64,000 nucleotides of DNA from Neisseriaceae bacterium (GTDB taxonomy: Bacteria > Pseudomonadota > Gammaproteobacteria > Burkholderiales > UBA11063). The DNA is taken from contig CANFGS010000001.1 of NCBI GenBank assembly GCA_947446595.1, positions 40,632 through 104,631 of the forward strand, in the 5' to 3' direction. How positions within the stretch are numbered: position 1 is the first letter of the stretch; each line of letters starts with the position of its first letter. Below are positions 47,014 through 56,117 of the stretch, piece by piece. The translations under genes were made by a program, and so were the position numbers. Under the pieces are notes generated by a model. It saw only the letters and a list, made by a program, of their open reading frames with translations. It was not told the origin of the DNA and ran no database searches.

Positions 47014-48354
47014 ATGTTAGAAAATCTATCTACAAAACTAACGGGAATAGTAAAGACATTATCTGGTAATGCCAGATTGACCGAGTCAAATATAGAAGAA
47101 GCATTACGTGAGGTAAGAATTGCACTACTTGAGGCTGATGTAGCGATACCAGTAGTTAAAACTTTTATTGAAAAAGTAAGGGTTGAAGCAGTTGGGCAAA
47201 AAGTAATTGGAAGTCTTAAACCAGATCAGGCATTAATTGGTGTGGTTAATGAGCAGTTAACTTTGCTTATGGGAGAATTTAATAATGCTCTTGATTTAAG
47301 CTGCGTACCACCAGCAGTTATTCTAATGGCTGGGCTTCAAGGTGCTGGTAAAACGACTACTGTTGGTAAACTTGCTAAACGCCTAAAAGATATTGATAAG
47401 AGAAAAGTATTACTGGTAAGTGCTGATGTGTATCGCCCAGCTGCAATTGAACAGTTACAAGTATTAGCTAAAAGTATTGATGTAGAGTGCTACGCGTCTG
47501 ATAACTCACAAAAACCACTTGATATAACCCTAAATGCTAGAGAATACGCTAAAAATCATTATTTTGATGTATTGATAGTCGATACTGCAGGGAGATTGAC
47601 TGTTGATGAATTTATGATGACAGAAATCAAACAAATTCACCAAGCATTAAATCCTGTTGAGACTTTATTTGTTGCTGATGCCATGCTTGGGCAAGATGCA
47701 GTTAATACCGCTCGTGCTTTTAATGATGCACTATCTTTAACCGGGATAATTTTAACAAAAATGGATGGTGATTCTAGAGGTGGGGCAGCATTATCGATTC
47801 GTCAAATTACAGGTAAACCAATTAAGTTTATTGGAGTATCTGAAAAAATTAATGGTCTTGAGCCGTTTTATCCAGATAGGATAGCATCTCGTATCCTTGG
47901 AATGGGGGATATTTTATCTCTTATAGACGAAGTTAAGGGTTCGGTTAATGAGGCCGAAGCTAGAAAACTGATGGATAAGGTCAAAAAAGGTAAACGTTTT
48001 GATTTAGAAGATTTTAAGTCTCAGTTTGAGCAAGTAAATAATATGGGCGGCTTAAGTGGAATTATGGATAAAATGCCAGCAAATATAGCAAGTAAAATAC
48101 CAAATGTAGTTGGTGAGAAGATGATCACTAAAAATGTAGCAATTATTAATTCAATGACTATTGAAGAGCGAAGAAAACCTGATATATTAAAAGCTTCTCG
48201 TAAACGTAGGATTGCTTTAGGTAGTGGTTCAACGGTGCAAGAAGTTAATCAGTTATTGAAGCAATACGAACAAATCAGTGATATGATGAAAAAATTCGGT
48301 GGTGGTGGAATGATGAAGATGATGAAAGGACTTGGAAACCTATTGCCGCGTTGA
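47014..48354 (+). CDS. ffh: Signal recognition particle protein Ffh
   Basis: 446 residues. The N domain begins MLENLSTKLTGIVKTLSG. The GTPase domain has GLQGAGKTTTVGKLA, DTAGRL and ILTKMDGDSRGG. The methionine-rich M domain ends MMKKFGGGGMMKMMKG. It binds 4.5S RNA and signal sequences and targets proteins to the membrane. The 4.5S RNA gene itself was not seen in the window. Confidence 0.97.
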   Translation: MLENLSTKLTGIVKTLSGNARLTESNIEEALREVRIALLEADVAIPVVKTFIEKVRVEAVGQKVIGSLKPDQALIGVVNEQLTLLMGEFNNALDLSCVPPAVILMAGLQGAGKTTTVGKLAKRLKDIDKRKVLLVSADVYRPAAIEQLQVLAKSIDVECYASDNSQKPLDITLNAREYAKNHYFDVLIVDTAGRLTVDEFMMTEIKQIHQALNPVETLFVADAMLGQDAVNTARAFNDALSLTGIILTKMDGDSRGGAALSIRQITGKPIKFIGVSEKINGLEPFYPDRIASRILGMGDILSLIDEVKGSVNEAEARKLMDKVKKGKRFDLEDFKSQFEQVNNMGGLSGIMDKMPANIASKIPNVVGEKMITKNVAIINSMTIEERRKPDILKASRKRRIALGSGSTVQEVNQLLKQYEQISDMMKKFGGGGMMKMMKGLGNLLPR

Positions 48355-48398
48355 TAACTATATTAATTGTTTTTGTTACTTATTTATATGGAAAGAAA

Positions 48399-49772
48399 AT
48401 GAAAGAAAATTTAGAGCATAAATTAAAAAATCGTCACATACAAATGATTGCTATTGGTGGTGCGATTGGGACTGGTTTTTTCTTAGGTTCGGCAAGTGTT
48501 ATTAAATTGACGGGGCCATCAATTACGTTAGCTTATATTCTAGGTGGATTGATAATTTATGCTATTATGAGAGCTTTGGGTGAAATGACTGTTGATAAAC
48601 CAAGTTCTGGGTCTTTTGTTGAATATGCTCACTTATATTTAGGAACTGGCGCGGGTTTTGTTGCTGGGTGGAACGCATGGCTACTATTTACTTGTGCGTG
48701 TATGTTAGAAGTAACTGCGGCAGCTACATTACTTGATTATTGGATATTTATTCCGCATTGGATTACTTGTGCTACATTATTAGTTATATTTGGTAGTGTG
48801 AATTTAATTGGCGTAAAATACTTTGGGGAAGCTGAGTTTTGGTTTGCTGGAATTAAAGTTGTAGCAATTATATCAATAATTTTAATTGGTACTTATTTGA
48901 TTTTTACTAATCATAATGTCCATCATGCTGCGCTTCAAAATCTTCATGATTATACTCATGCTAATATGTTTTTTACCAATGGGATTATGGGTTTTTTAAA
49001 TTCGATGGCAATTGTTTGTTTATCATTTTGTGGTGCTGAGTTTGTGAGCGTTGCCGCAGGGGAGGCTGAAAACCCAGAAAAATCTATCCCCAAAGCAATT
49101 AATGGAGTAATTATTAGAATTATTTTATTTTATGTATTGACTATTGCTATTATAGTTTTGATGTCCAAAGCCGATACCATAACTACACATACTAATCCAT
49201 TTACTGAAGTATTTGCTAAATTTGGTTTTACAAACTCTGCTGATATTATAAATTTGGTTGCAATTACTGCGTCATTATCAGCATTAAATAGTTGCATTTA
49301 TGTTTCATCGAGATTTTTATATAGACTATCGTTAAATGGACAGGCTCCAAAAACATTTGTTAAAGTTAATAAAAAGCATTTACCAAAAAATGCAATTATT
49401 TTTACCTTGGCAATAGCATTTCTAGTTGTAATTGCTAATTATACTTTTCCAGCAAAAATTTTGGAATATTTATTTGCGATAATTACGGTAGCAATTATTA
49501 TAAATTGGTTTATCATTCTTTTGTCACACATGTTATTTCGTAAACATTGTATTACTACTAGTAAGGATATAAAATACGTTATGCCAGGTTACCCATATGT
49601 AAATATGTTAGTTATGGGTATATTATTTATTATTCTAATTGTGATGGCCAAAAATAGTGATACTTCACTAAGTGTTTATATTGCACCTGCCTGGTTATTA
49701 ACGCTAACTATAATATATGCACTAGGTAGTGGTAAGAGTCGCTTAAAACTGGTTAATAAGATAGAAAAATAG
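48399..49772 (+). CDS. Amino acid permease, APC superfamily (AAT type)
   Basis: About 457 residues and 12 hydrophobic helices. The start MKENLEHKLKNRHIQMIAIGGAIGTGFFLG is the classic proline/aromatic/D-alanine permease opening; PSSGSFVEYAHLYLGTGAGFVAGWNAWL also matches. The ATG at 48399 with GGAAAG upstream is chosen; an ORF extension to 48351 overlaps ffh and has no family match. The substrate is not determined. It belongs to a different branch from the two ArcD-like permeases at 19-22 kb. Confidence 0.87.
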   Translation: MKENLEHKLKNRHIQMIAIGGAIGTGFFLGSASVIKLTGPSITLAYILGGLIIYAIMRALGEMTVDKPSSGSFVEYAHLYLGTGAGFVAGWNAWLLFTCACMLEVTAAATLLDYWIFIPHWITCATLLVIFGSVNLIGVKYFGEAEFWFAGIKVVAIISIILIGTYLIFTNHNVHHAALQNLHDYTHANMFFTNGIMGFLNSMAIVCLSFCGAEFVSVAAGEAENPEKSIPKAINGVIIRIILFYVLTIAIIVLMSKADTITTHTNPFTEVFAKFGFTNSADIINLVAITASLSALNSCIYVSSRFLYRLSLNGQAPKTFVKVNKKHLPKNAIIFTLAIAFLVVIANYTFPAKILEYLFAIITVAIIINWFIILLSHMLFRKHCITTSKDIKYVMPGYPYVNMLVMGILFIILIVMAKNSDTSLSVYIAPAWLLTLTIIYALGSGKSRLKLVNKIEK

Positions 49773-49889
49773 CTCGGTTAATAGTACCAGCTACTAGTTC
49801 TAGTCGGACGTTTTACTTTATTGATTTGCTAATGTGTGCAATGTTATGTGTTTATCATTAGCTTTATGGCCAAGAGCTAATATAAATAT

Positions 49890-49918
49890 TTGACAGAAAA
49901 GTAACATTGTGTTATTAT
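49890..49918 (+). promoter_or_regulatory. Sigma-70 promoter of the ilv-leu operon
   Basis: A perfect TTGACA (49890-49895), 17-base spacer and TATTAT (49913-49918). It lies ~50 bases before the leader peptide start and is the only strong promoter match in the 361-base gap. Confidence 0.75.
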
Positions 49919-49966
49919 TCTGCATGTTAAAAAACTTCTAAATTAATAATTTTTTGGAAACAGTAC

Positions 49967-50059
49967 ATGTTCTTTAATAACAATATCATTAAAATTTCTG
50001 GCTTACTTCTAGTCTTAATTAACATTCAAAATAAGATGTTTGCGGTATTTGTTTATTAA
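49967..50059 (+). CDS. ilvL: Leader peptide of the ilv-leu operon
   Basis: A 30-codon ORF too short for usual gene calls. It starts at an ATG with GGAA 7 bases upstream and ends in TAA at 50057-50059. Twelve of its 30 residues are branched-chain: Ile at 7, 8, 10, 18 and 20, Leu at 13-15 and 17, Val at 16, 27 and 29, with the run LLLVLI at 13-18. It lies between the operon promoter and an intrinsic terminator, the layout of the E. coli ilvGMEDA leader. Ribosome stalling at the Leu/Val/Ile codons would control whether the terminator forms. The gene symbol is by analogy. Confidence 0.82.
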   Translation: MFFNNNIIKISGLLLVLINIQNKMFAVFVY

Positions 50060-50110
50060 AATTGTCAAATATAAATAAGTAAAACCCGCAACCAAAACTG
50101 CGGGTTTTTT
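50040..50110 (+). terminator. Attenuator terminator with competing antiterminator
   Basis: Terminator arms AAAACCCGCA (50081-50090) and TGCGGGTTTT (50099-50108) form a 10-bp stem, loop of 8, ending in a T-run (50105-50110). The competing pairing is TTGCGG (50040-50045, inside leader codons 25-27) with CCGCAA (50086-50091); two further pairs (TG/CA) follow a mismatch. A ribosome that finishes the leader covers 50040-50059 and lets the terminator form; one stalled at 50003-50026 leaves the antiterminator free. Confidence 0.82.
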
Positions 50111-50133
50111 ATTTCAAAAAGGAACTTTCAAGC

Positions 50134-51813
50134 GTGAAGATGGCCGGAGCTGAAGCGATAGTTAAATCACTAGTACATCTGGATGTTAAACATATATTTG
50201 GTTACCCAGGTGGGGCTATAATGCCAACTTACGATGCGTTATTTAATGAAGAGAATTTGCATCATGTTTTGGTGAGGCATGAACAAGGTGCTGTAATTGC
50301 TGCTGAGGGGTATGCTCGTCTAAGTGGTAAAGTTGGCGTTTGTATTGCAACTTCTGGCCCTGGAGCAACTAATCTTGTCACCGGTATTGCTGATGCTATG
50401 CTTGATTCAATTCCTATTGTATGTCTTACTGGGCAGGTTAATAGTGCACTAATTGGAACTGATGCTTTTCAAGAGGCTGATATAGTTGGTATGACAATAC
50501 CAATTACTAAATGGAATTACCAGATTAGTAAGGCTTCAGAAATACCATATATCCTGGCTAAAGCATTTCATGTAGCACTAAGTGGTCGTCATGGTCCAGT
50601 TTTGATTGATATTACTAAAGATGCTCAGCAAGGCGAGATGGAATTTGATATAAAAGATCTTGAAGTATTTATAGATCATAAGCTACAGGTATTAAATGAT
50701 GAATTTGAGAATGCCGCTAAGTTAATTAATTCTGCCAAAAAACCTTATATTTTTGCAGGTCATGGTGTTACTAAAGCTAATGCTGAAAATGAATTAGAAC
50801 GTTTTGCAAGTCTTGCAGGGATTCCGATTGCATGTACTTTACATGGGTTATCATGTATCCCTATGGATCATCCGTTATATGTGGGTATGCTTGGGATGCA
50901 TGGTAATTATGGGTCTAATTTATTAACTAATGAAGCTGATTTGATTATTGCAATTGGTATGAGATTTGATGATAGGGTTACGGGCAATTTAAATACTTAT
51001 GCCAAACAAGCCAAGATTATTCATATTGATATTGATAATGTTGAATTTAATAAAAATGTAAAAGTAGACGTTACAATTTGTGGTGATGCTAAAGATGTTC
51101 TATCAGAGTTATATAAACATATTTTACCTAATAATCATGATGCTTGGATTAAAAAATTTCATGATTACTATCAAGAAGAGCATGATGAAGTTATTCATCA
51201 TCAAATAACTAACCAAGCTGGACAGATGATAAAGATGGCTGAGGTAGTCTCCTTATTATCTGAAAAAACCCAAGGTAATGCAGTAATTGTGAGTGATGTG
51301 GGACAACATCAAATGATAGCAGCACGCTATTATGAATTTAAATACCCACGTTCGCATATTACTTCAGGTGGCTTAGGAACTATGGGGTACTCATTACCAG
51401 CAGCCATTGGTGCCAAATTTGCCGCTCCTAAACGCGAAGTTATAGTTATTGTTGGTGATGGTGGTTTCCAGATGAATATTCAGGAACTGGCTGTTTTGAC
51501 CCAAGAAAATTTGAGTGTTAAAATTATACTCTTAAATAATGAGCATCTAGGTATGGTTAGGCAATGGCAGGAAATGTTTTTTGAAGAACGTTATTCGTTT
51601 ACCAATTTATTAAATCCAGATTTTATAAAAATTGCCGAGGCATACTCCATACCTGGGCTACACATTGAAGATGCATCTGATTTAGATTCTGCATTAGATA
51701 AATTACTCAACGCCGAAGGTTCTTTTTTACTTGAGGTAATGGTGGAAAAACAAGGTAAAGTATTTCCTATGGTGGCAGCTGGTACTGGTGTTGGTGATAT
51801 TCGTTTAAAATAA
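50134..51813 (+). CDS. ilvB: Acetolactate synthase, large (catalytic) subunit
   Basis: 559 residues, ThDP-dependent. The opening AGAEAIVKSLVHLDVKHIFGYPGGAIMPTYDAL with the catalytic Glu in VRHEQGA, and the ThDP/Mg motif VGDGGFQMNIQEL, are clear. It makes acetolactate and acetohydroxybutyrate, the first common step to Val/Leu and Ile. The GTG at 50134 is taken as start because AGGA (50120-50123) is 10 bases away; the in-frame ATG at 50140 would be 16 bases away. MKMAGAE also matches the MEMLSGAE start of E. coli IlvI. It is the first structural gene of the operon. Confidence 0.96.
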   Translation: MKMAGAEAIVKSLVHLDVKHIFGYPGGAIMPTYDALFNEENLHHVLVRHEQGAVIAAEGYARLSGKVGVCIATSGPGATNLVTGIADAMLDSIPIVCLTGQVNSALIGTDAFQEADIVGMTIPITKWNYQISKASEIPYILAKAFHVALSGRHGPVLIDITKDAQQGEMEFDIKDLEVFIDHKLQVLNDEFENAAKLINSAKKPYIFAGHGVTKANAENELERFASLAGIPIACTLHGLSCIPMDHPLYVGMLGMHGNYGSNLLTNEADLIIAIGMRFDDRVTGNLNTYAKQAKIIHIDIDNVEFNKNVKVDVTICGDAKDVLSELYKHILPNNHDAWIKKFHDYYQEEHDEVIHHQITNQAGQMIKMAEVVSLLSEKTQGNAVIVSDVGQHQMIAARYYEFKYPRSHITSGGLGTMGYSLPAAIGAKFAAPKREVIVIVGDGGFQMNIQELAVLTQENLSVKIILLNNEHLGMVRQWQEMFFEERYSFTNLLNPDFIKIAEAYSIPGLHIEDASDLDSALDKLLNAEGSFLLEVMVEKQGKVFPMVAAGTGVGDIRLK

Positions 51814-51825
51814 AGGTTTAAGTGC

Positions 51826-52146
51826 ATGAAAACAGATCTTAATAAACACGATGAATTTGTTAATACAAATATGTACGTATTATCGATTATTACTCAAAAT
51901 ACTTTATTTGTATTACAAAGAGTTGCTGGAATGTTTTCGCGGTTGCGGATTAATATTGAACATATTAATATTTCAAGACATTCTGATCCTTTATCATACT
52001 GGAATGTGGTGGTCTATTCGACCGATGATAGGGTTTGGTTATTAATTAAACAGTTAAATAAAATTATTGAATTGGTTGATGTCAAAATTATTGATAAGAT
52101 GCCAATGACATCATTAAGAAAACCAGTAATTGATGATCGCTTATAA
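51826..52146 (+). CDS. ilvN: Acetolactate synthase, small (regulatory) subunit, short form
   Basis: 106 residues containing one ACT domain (VLSIITQNTLFVLQRVAGMFSRLRINIEHINIS). It lacks the C-terminal domain of the usual ~160-residue IlvH, so it resembles the short IlvM/IlvN subunits of E. coli. It should activate the large subunit; whether it gives valine feedback inhibition cannot be told from the sequence. It lies 12 bases after ilvB. Confidence 0.88.
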   Translation: MKTDLNKHDEFVNTNMYVLSIITQNTLFVLQRVAGMFSRLRINIEHINISRHSDPLSYWNVVVYSTDDRVWLLIKQLNKIIELVDVKIIDKMPMTSLRKPVIDDRL

Positions 52147-52165
52147 TATAAAGGCAAAATGATTC

Positions 52166-53410
52166 ATGATTTTAGAATTAAAAGATATCGAACAAGCCGC
52201 AGAGAATCTTAAAAATGTTGTCCTTAATACACCACTAGAATACTCTGAACGCTTGTCAAATCAGTACTCGGCAAATATATACCTTAAGCGAGAGGATTTG
52301 CAGCGTTGTCGTTCTTTTAAAGTACGTGGGGCATATAATCGAATATTTTCTTTAAGTGTAGAAGAGCGGCAAAAAGGTATTGTATGTGCTAGTGCGGGTA
52401 ATCATGCCCAGGGGGTTGCTTATAGTTGTGCTACTTTAGAGCTTAAAGGTGTTGTTTTTATGCCACTATCAACTCCACTCCAAAAAATTGATCGGGTGCG
52501 AAGTTTTGGTGGAAAATATATTGAGATAGTAACGATAGGCGATACGTATGATGATGCGAGTAATGCTGCCAAAGATTATTGTTTAGCTCACAATGCAACA
52601 TATGTGCATCCTTTTAATGATTATGATGTGATGTGTGGTCAAGGTACAATTGCCCGCGAAGTTTATAAAGAACTTGGAGATAAGATAGATATTGCAGTAG
52701 TTGCAATTGGTGGCGGTGGATTGGCTTCAGGGGTGTCCTCATATTTCAAACATAAAAATGAGAAAATAAAGATTATCGGTGTTGAATCTCTTGGGGCAGC
52801 CGGTATGAGTGAATCAATCAAAAATGGCAAAGTTACACCATTACAGAGTATTGATACATTTGTTGATGGAACTGCAGTTAAGCGTGTTGGTGATAATACT
52901 TTTACCATATGTAAAAGAAATTTAATGAAGACAGTCTTGGTTCCAGAGGGTAAGGTATGTACTACAATGATAGAGCTTTATCAAAATGATGGTATTATTG
53001 CTGAACCAGCTGGGGCATTACCTATTTCGGCTCTTGATATGATATCAGATGAAATTAAAGGTAAAACAGTTGTTTGTATATTATGCGGTGGTAATAATGA
53101 TATTTTACGTTATCCAGAAGTAATGGAGCGAAGCTTAGTATATAATGGACGTAAGCACTATTTGATTATTGAATTCAATCAAAAGCCGGGGCAATTGCGT
53201 AAGTTTGTAGATTATGCACTGGGACCAAATGATGATATCGTACGTTTTGAGTATATGAAAAAAACCAACCGCGAAGCGGGTGCCGCATTAGTTGGAATTG
53301 AGTTATCCAATAAAAACGATTTTACACCATTTTTGGAACGTTTAAGTAGTACTGGTATAAATTTTAGGGTTTTATCGGATAAAGAATTATTGTATAGTTA
53401 TATAATTTAA
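52166..53410 (+). CDS. ilvA: Threonine dehydratase, short biosynthetic form
   Basis: 414 residues. The PLP-lysine motif is RCRSFKVRGAYNRI, and the phosphate-binding glycine loop is AIGGGGLASGVSSY. CGGNNDILRYPEVMERSL leads into a single ACT-like regulatory domain (KHYLIIEFNQKPGQLRKFVDYALG), whereas the long E. coli IlvA has two. It deaminates threonine to 2-oxobutyrate for isoleucine. Its place within the operon supports a biosynthetic, not catabolic, role. Confidence 0.94.
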   Translation: MILELKDIEQAAENLKNVVLNTPLEYSERLSNQYSANIYLKREDLQRCRSFKVRGAYNRIFSLSVEERQKGIVCASAGNHAQGVAYSCATLELKGVVFMPLSTPLQKIDRVRSFGGKYIEIVTIGDTYDDASNAAKDYCLAHNATYVHPFNDYDVMCGQGTIAREVYKELGDKIDIAVVAIGGGGLASGVSSYFKHKNEKIKIIGVESLGAAGMSESIKNGKVTPLQSIDTFVDGTAVKRVGDNTFTICKRNLMKTVLVPEGKVCTTMIELYQNDGIIAEPAGALPISALDMISDEIKGKTVVCILCGGNNDILRYPEVMERSLVYNGRKHYLIIEFNQKPGQLRKFVDYALGPNDDIVRFEYMKKTNREAGAALVGIELSNKNDFTPFLERLSSTGINFRVLSDKELLYSYII

Positions 53411-53427
53411 ATTAAAATAAGGTATTT

Positions 53428-55143
53428 ATGACTAAAGAATTAAAACATAGAAGTGGTACATTAACAGGAACCCATGGAGGTGAAGACTGGATTAGACGTG
53501 CTCCTGCTCGTGCAATGCTTAGAGCCGTTGGGTTTACGGATGAGGATTTTACTAAACCTTTAATTACTGTTGCTTGTCCTTATACTGATATTACTCCATG
53601 TAATTCACATATTCGTGACTTGGGGGATGTTATTTGTTCTGAAATTAAAGCATCTTTGGGTAAGTCAGTATTATTTGGTACACCAGTTGTAACTGATGGT
53701 GAGACTATGGGTATGGAAGGTATGAAATACTCTTTAGTGTCGCGTGAATTAATTGCTGATTGTATTGAAACTATGCATGAAGCTTATGCTTCAGATGGAA
53801 TTATTGCCTTATCAGGTTGTGATAAAACTATACCGGCATCATTAATCCCATTAGCTAGAAACAATAGTATTGGAATTACACTATATGGTGGATCAATTCT
53901 ACCTGGTAAACTTCATGGTAAAGATCTAACAGTTGTGAGTATCTTTGAAGCTGTTGGGAACCATAGTGCAGGTAAAATGAATGACAAAGAATTACATGAA
54001 ATTGAATGTCATTCTTGCCCTGGAAATGGTGCATGTGGTGGAATGTATACTGCAAATACTATGGCTTCAGCGCTAGAAGCGATAGGTATGAGTTTGCCAG
54101 GTAGTGCAAGTAATTCTGCGGTTGATGAAAATAATAAAATTTCTGCAGCAAAGTATGATGATTGTATAAATTCGGTAAAAGCACTTAAAGTATTATTAGA
54201 AAAAGGTATTCGTGCTCGTGATATTATGACACGGAAGGCTTTTGAAAATGCTGTAACGGTAGTGATGGCTTTAGGAGGTTCAACTAATGCGGTATTACAT
54301 CTACTATCTCTAGCTCATGAAGCTGAAGTAGAGCTTAGTATCGATGATTTTGAAAAAATTGGTGCGAAAGTACCACTTATAGGTGATTTTAAACCATTTG
54401 GTAAATATGTAATGAATGATTTATCCAAGATTGGTGGTATTCCTGTTGTTATGAAACACCTCTATAAGCATGGTCTTATCCATGGCGATTGTCTTACTGT
54501 AACTGGAAAAACTGTTGCTGAAAATCTTGAAGGTGTAATAGATTTACCAACTAATCAAGATGTGATTTTATCTGTTGATAAACCACTTGCACCTCCAAGT
54601 AAACATATTTTAATCCTAAGGGGTAATCTCGCTTCATATGGTTCTGTTTTAAAACTATCAGGTAAAGAAGTACTACAACATCGTGGGCCTGCTCGGGTGT
54701 TTGATTGTGAAGAAGATGCTCTAACTGCAATACTAGACGGTATGATAAATAAAGGTGATGTAATAGTTATTCGTTATGAAGGGCCTAAAGGCGGTCCTGG
54801 TATGCGTGAAATGCTATCTCCATCGTCTGCCTTAATGGGGGCTGGGTTAGGTAAAGATGTTGCTTTAGTTACAGATGGGAGGTTTTCGGGTGGAACACAT
54901 GGAGTTATGATAGGTCATGTATCGCCTGAAGCATATAATGGTGGGCCTTTAGCAATAGTTCATGAAGGTGATATTATAAATATTGATATTACAAAAAGAA
55001 TTCTTCAACTTCAAGTATCTGAAGAAGAGATTAAAAAACGTTTGGCAAATTGGAGTCCTCCAAAGCCTAAATATAAACGTGGGATTCTGGCCAAATATGC
55101 ACGCCTAGTTGCGTGTGCCTCTGTTGGTGCATATACAAGTTAA
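53428..55143 (+). CDS. ilvD: Dihydroxy-acid dehydratase
   Basis: 571 residues. Iron-sulfur ligands are in [28 protein letters not shown] and [16 protein letters not shown]. The C-terminal [23 protein letters not shown] and [10 protein letters not shown] complete the family. It dehydrates dihydroxy acids to the keto acid precursors of Ile and Val. It starts 17 bases after ilvA, with AAGG upstream. Confidence 0.97.
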   Translation: MTKELKHRSGTLTGTHGGEDWIRRAPARAMLRAVGFTDEDFTKPLITVACPYTDITPCNSHIRDLGDVICSEIKASLGKSVLFGTPVVTDGETMGMEGMKYSLVSRELIADCIETMHEAYASDGIIALSGCDKTIPASLIPLARNNSIGITLYGGSILPGKLHGKDLTVVSIFEAVGNHSAGKMNDKELHEIECHSCPGNGACGGMYTANTMASALEAIGMSLPGSASNSAVDENNKISAAKYDDCINSVKALKVLLEKGIRARDIMTRKAFENAVTVVMALGGSTNAVLHLLSLAHEAEVELSIDDFEKIGAKVPLIGDFKPFGKYVMNDLSKIGGIPVVMKHLYKHGLIHGDCLTVTGKTVAENLEGVIDLPTNQDVILSVDKPLAPPSKHILILRGNLASYGSVLKLSGKEVLQHRGPARVFDCEEDALTAILDGMINKGDVIVIRYEGPKGGPGMREMLSPSSALMGAGLGKDVALVTDGRFSGGTHGVMIGHVSPEAYNGGPLAIVHEGDIINIDITKRILQLQVSEEEIKKRLANWSPPKPKYKRGILAKYARLVACASVGAYTS

Positions 55144-55171
55144 ATAATTAATAAATATAGAAAGGTGTTCA

Positions 55172-56092
55172 ATGGCGGATTTTAAATATGCATTCTTTGA
55201 GGGTAAAATAACGAATCTTATTGATGCAAAAGTATCGATTATGACCAATGCTATTCAATATGGTACTGGAGTATTTGGTGGGATTCGTGGATATTATAAT
55301 AAAGCTGACAATAGTATCTCCGTGTTTCGACTAAATGATCATTATAAACGTTTTTTATCATCAGTTGCAATTCTTGGCTGTAGGTTTCCGTATAGTGTAG
55401 AAGAGTTGGTTGAAATTCATAAAGATTTATTAATTAAAAATGCTCCTAATTGTAACTCATACTTTAGACCTTTTGCATATGTTGGTAATACCAAATTAGG
55501 GCCAAATTTGGCTGATGTAGAGTTATCTTTTGCTTTATATATGATTCCTTTGGAGGAGTATTTACCAGTTGATAAAGGTTTGAACTTAATGGTGTCTTCA
55601 TGGAGACGTGTTAGCGATAATTCAATTCCGTCACGTGGAAAATTCTCGGGTACATATATGAATTCGGCATTGGCAAGAAAAGAAGCTAATGATAATGGCT
55701 TTGATGAGGCTATATTATTAAGTGAAAATGGTAATGTTAGTGAAGGTTCAGCTGAAAATATATTTATTATTCGTGATGGTGTTTTGGTTACACCACCTAT
55801 TACTGATGATGTTCTAGAAGGCATTACTCGTAGAACTGTGATTCAAATTGCAACAGATATTGGAATTAAGGTTGTTGAGAGAAGTATTGATAGAAGTGAG
55901 CTCTATGTTTCTGATGAGGTTTTTTTAACGGGAACAGGATGCCAAGTTGCATGGGTTAATTCTATTGATAGAAGAATAATAGGGAATGGTAAGATAGGTG
56001 AATTAAGTAGCCGTTTACAAAAAGAATATTTTGCAACAGTCCATGGACAAGTTGATAAATATAGTAGTTGGTGTACGAAGGTTAGTGTTTAA
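55172..56092 (+). CDS. ilvE: Branched-chain amino acid aminotransferase
   Basis: 306 residues of fold-type IV PLP enzymes. It has AIQYGTGVFGGIRGY, SSWRRVSDNSIPSRGKFSGTYMNSALARKEA (PLP lysine in RGKFSG), LSENGNVSEGSAENIFI and GITRRTVIQIA. It performs the last transamination for Ile, Val and Leu. Class IV D-amino acid or aminodeoxychorismate relatives are shorter and unlikely in this operon. Confidence 0.94.
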   Translation: MADFKYAFFEGKITNLIDAKVSIMTNAIQYGTGVFGGIRGYYNKADNSISVFRLNDHYKRFLSSVAILGCRFPYSVEELVEIHKDLLIKNAPNCNSYFRPFAYVGNTKLGPNLADVELSFALYMIPLEEYLPVDKGLNLMVSSWRRVSDNSIPSRGKFSGTYMNSALARKEANDNGFDEAILLSENGNVSEGSAENIFIIRDGVLVTPPITDDVLEGITRRTVIQIATDIGIKVVERSIDRSELYVSDEVFLTGTGCQVAWVNSIDRRIIGNGKIGELSSRLQKEYFATVHGQVDKYSSWCTKVSV

Positions 56093-56117
56093 TTGTATTT
56101 TTAAAAGGCAGGTAAAA

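Noticed and set aside
48351..48398. N-terminal extension of the amino acid permease overlapping ffh
   Set aside because: Homology-like sequence and the ribosome site begin at 48399.
49773..50133. T-box or other riboswitch before ilvB
   Set aside because: No T-box consensus sequence; the leader peptide plus terminator explain the region.
56031..56117. N-terminal extension of ilvC
   Set aside because: It lies inside ilvE, and the family start MAQINFGG with a ribosome site is at 56118.
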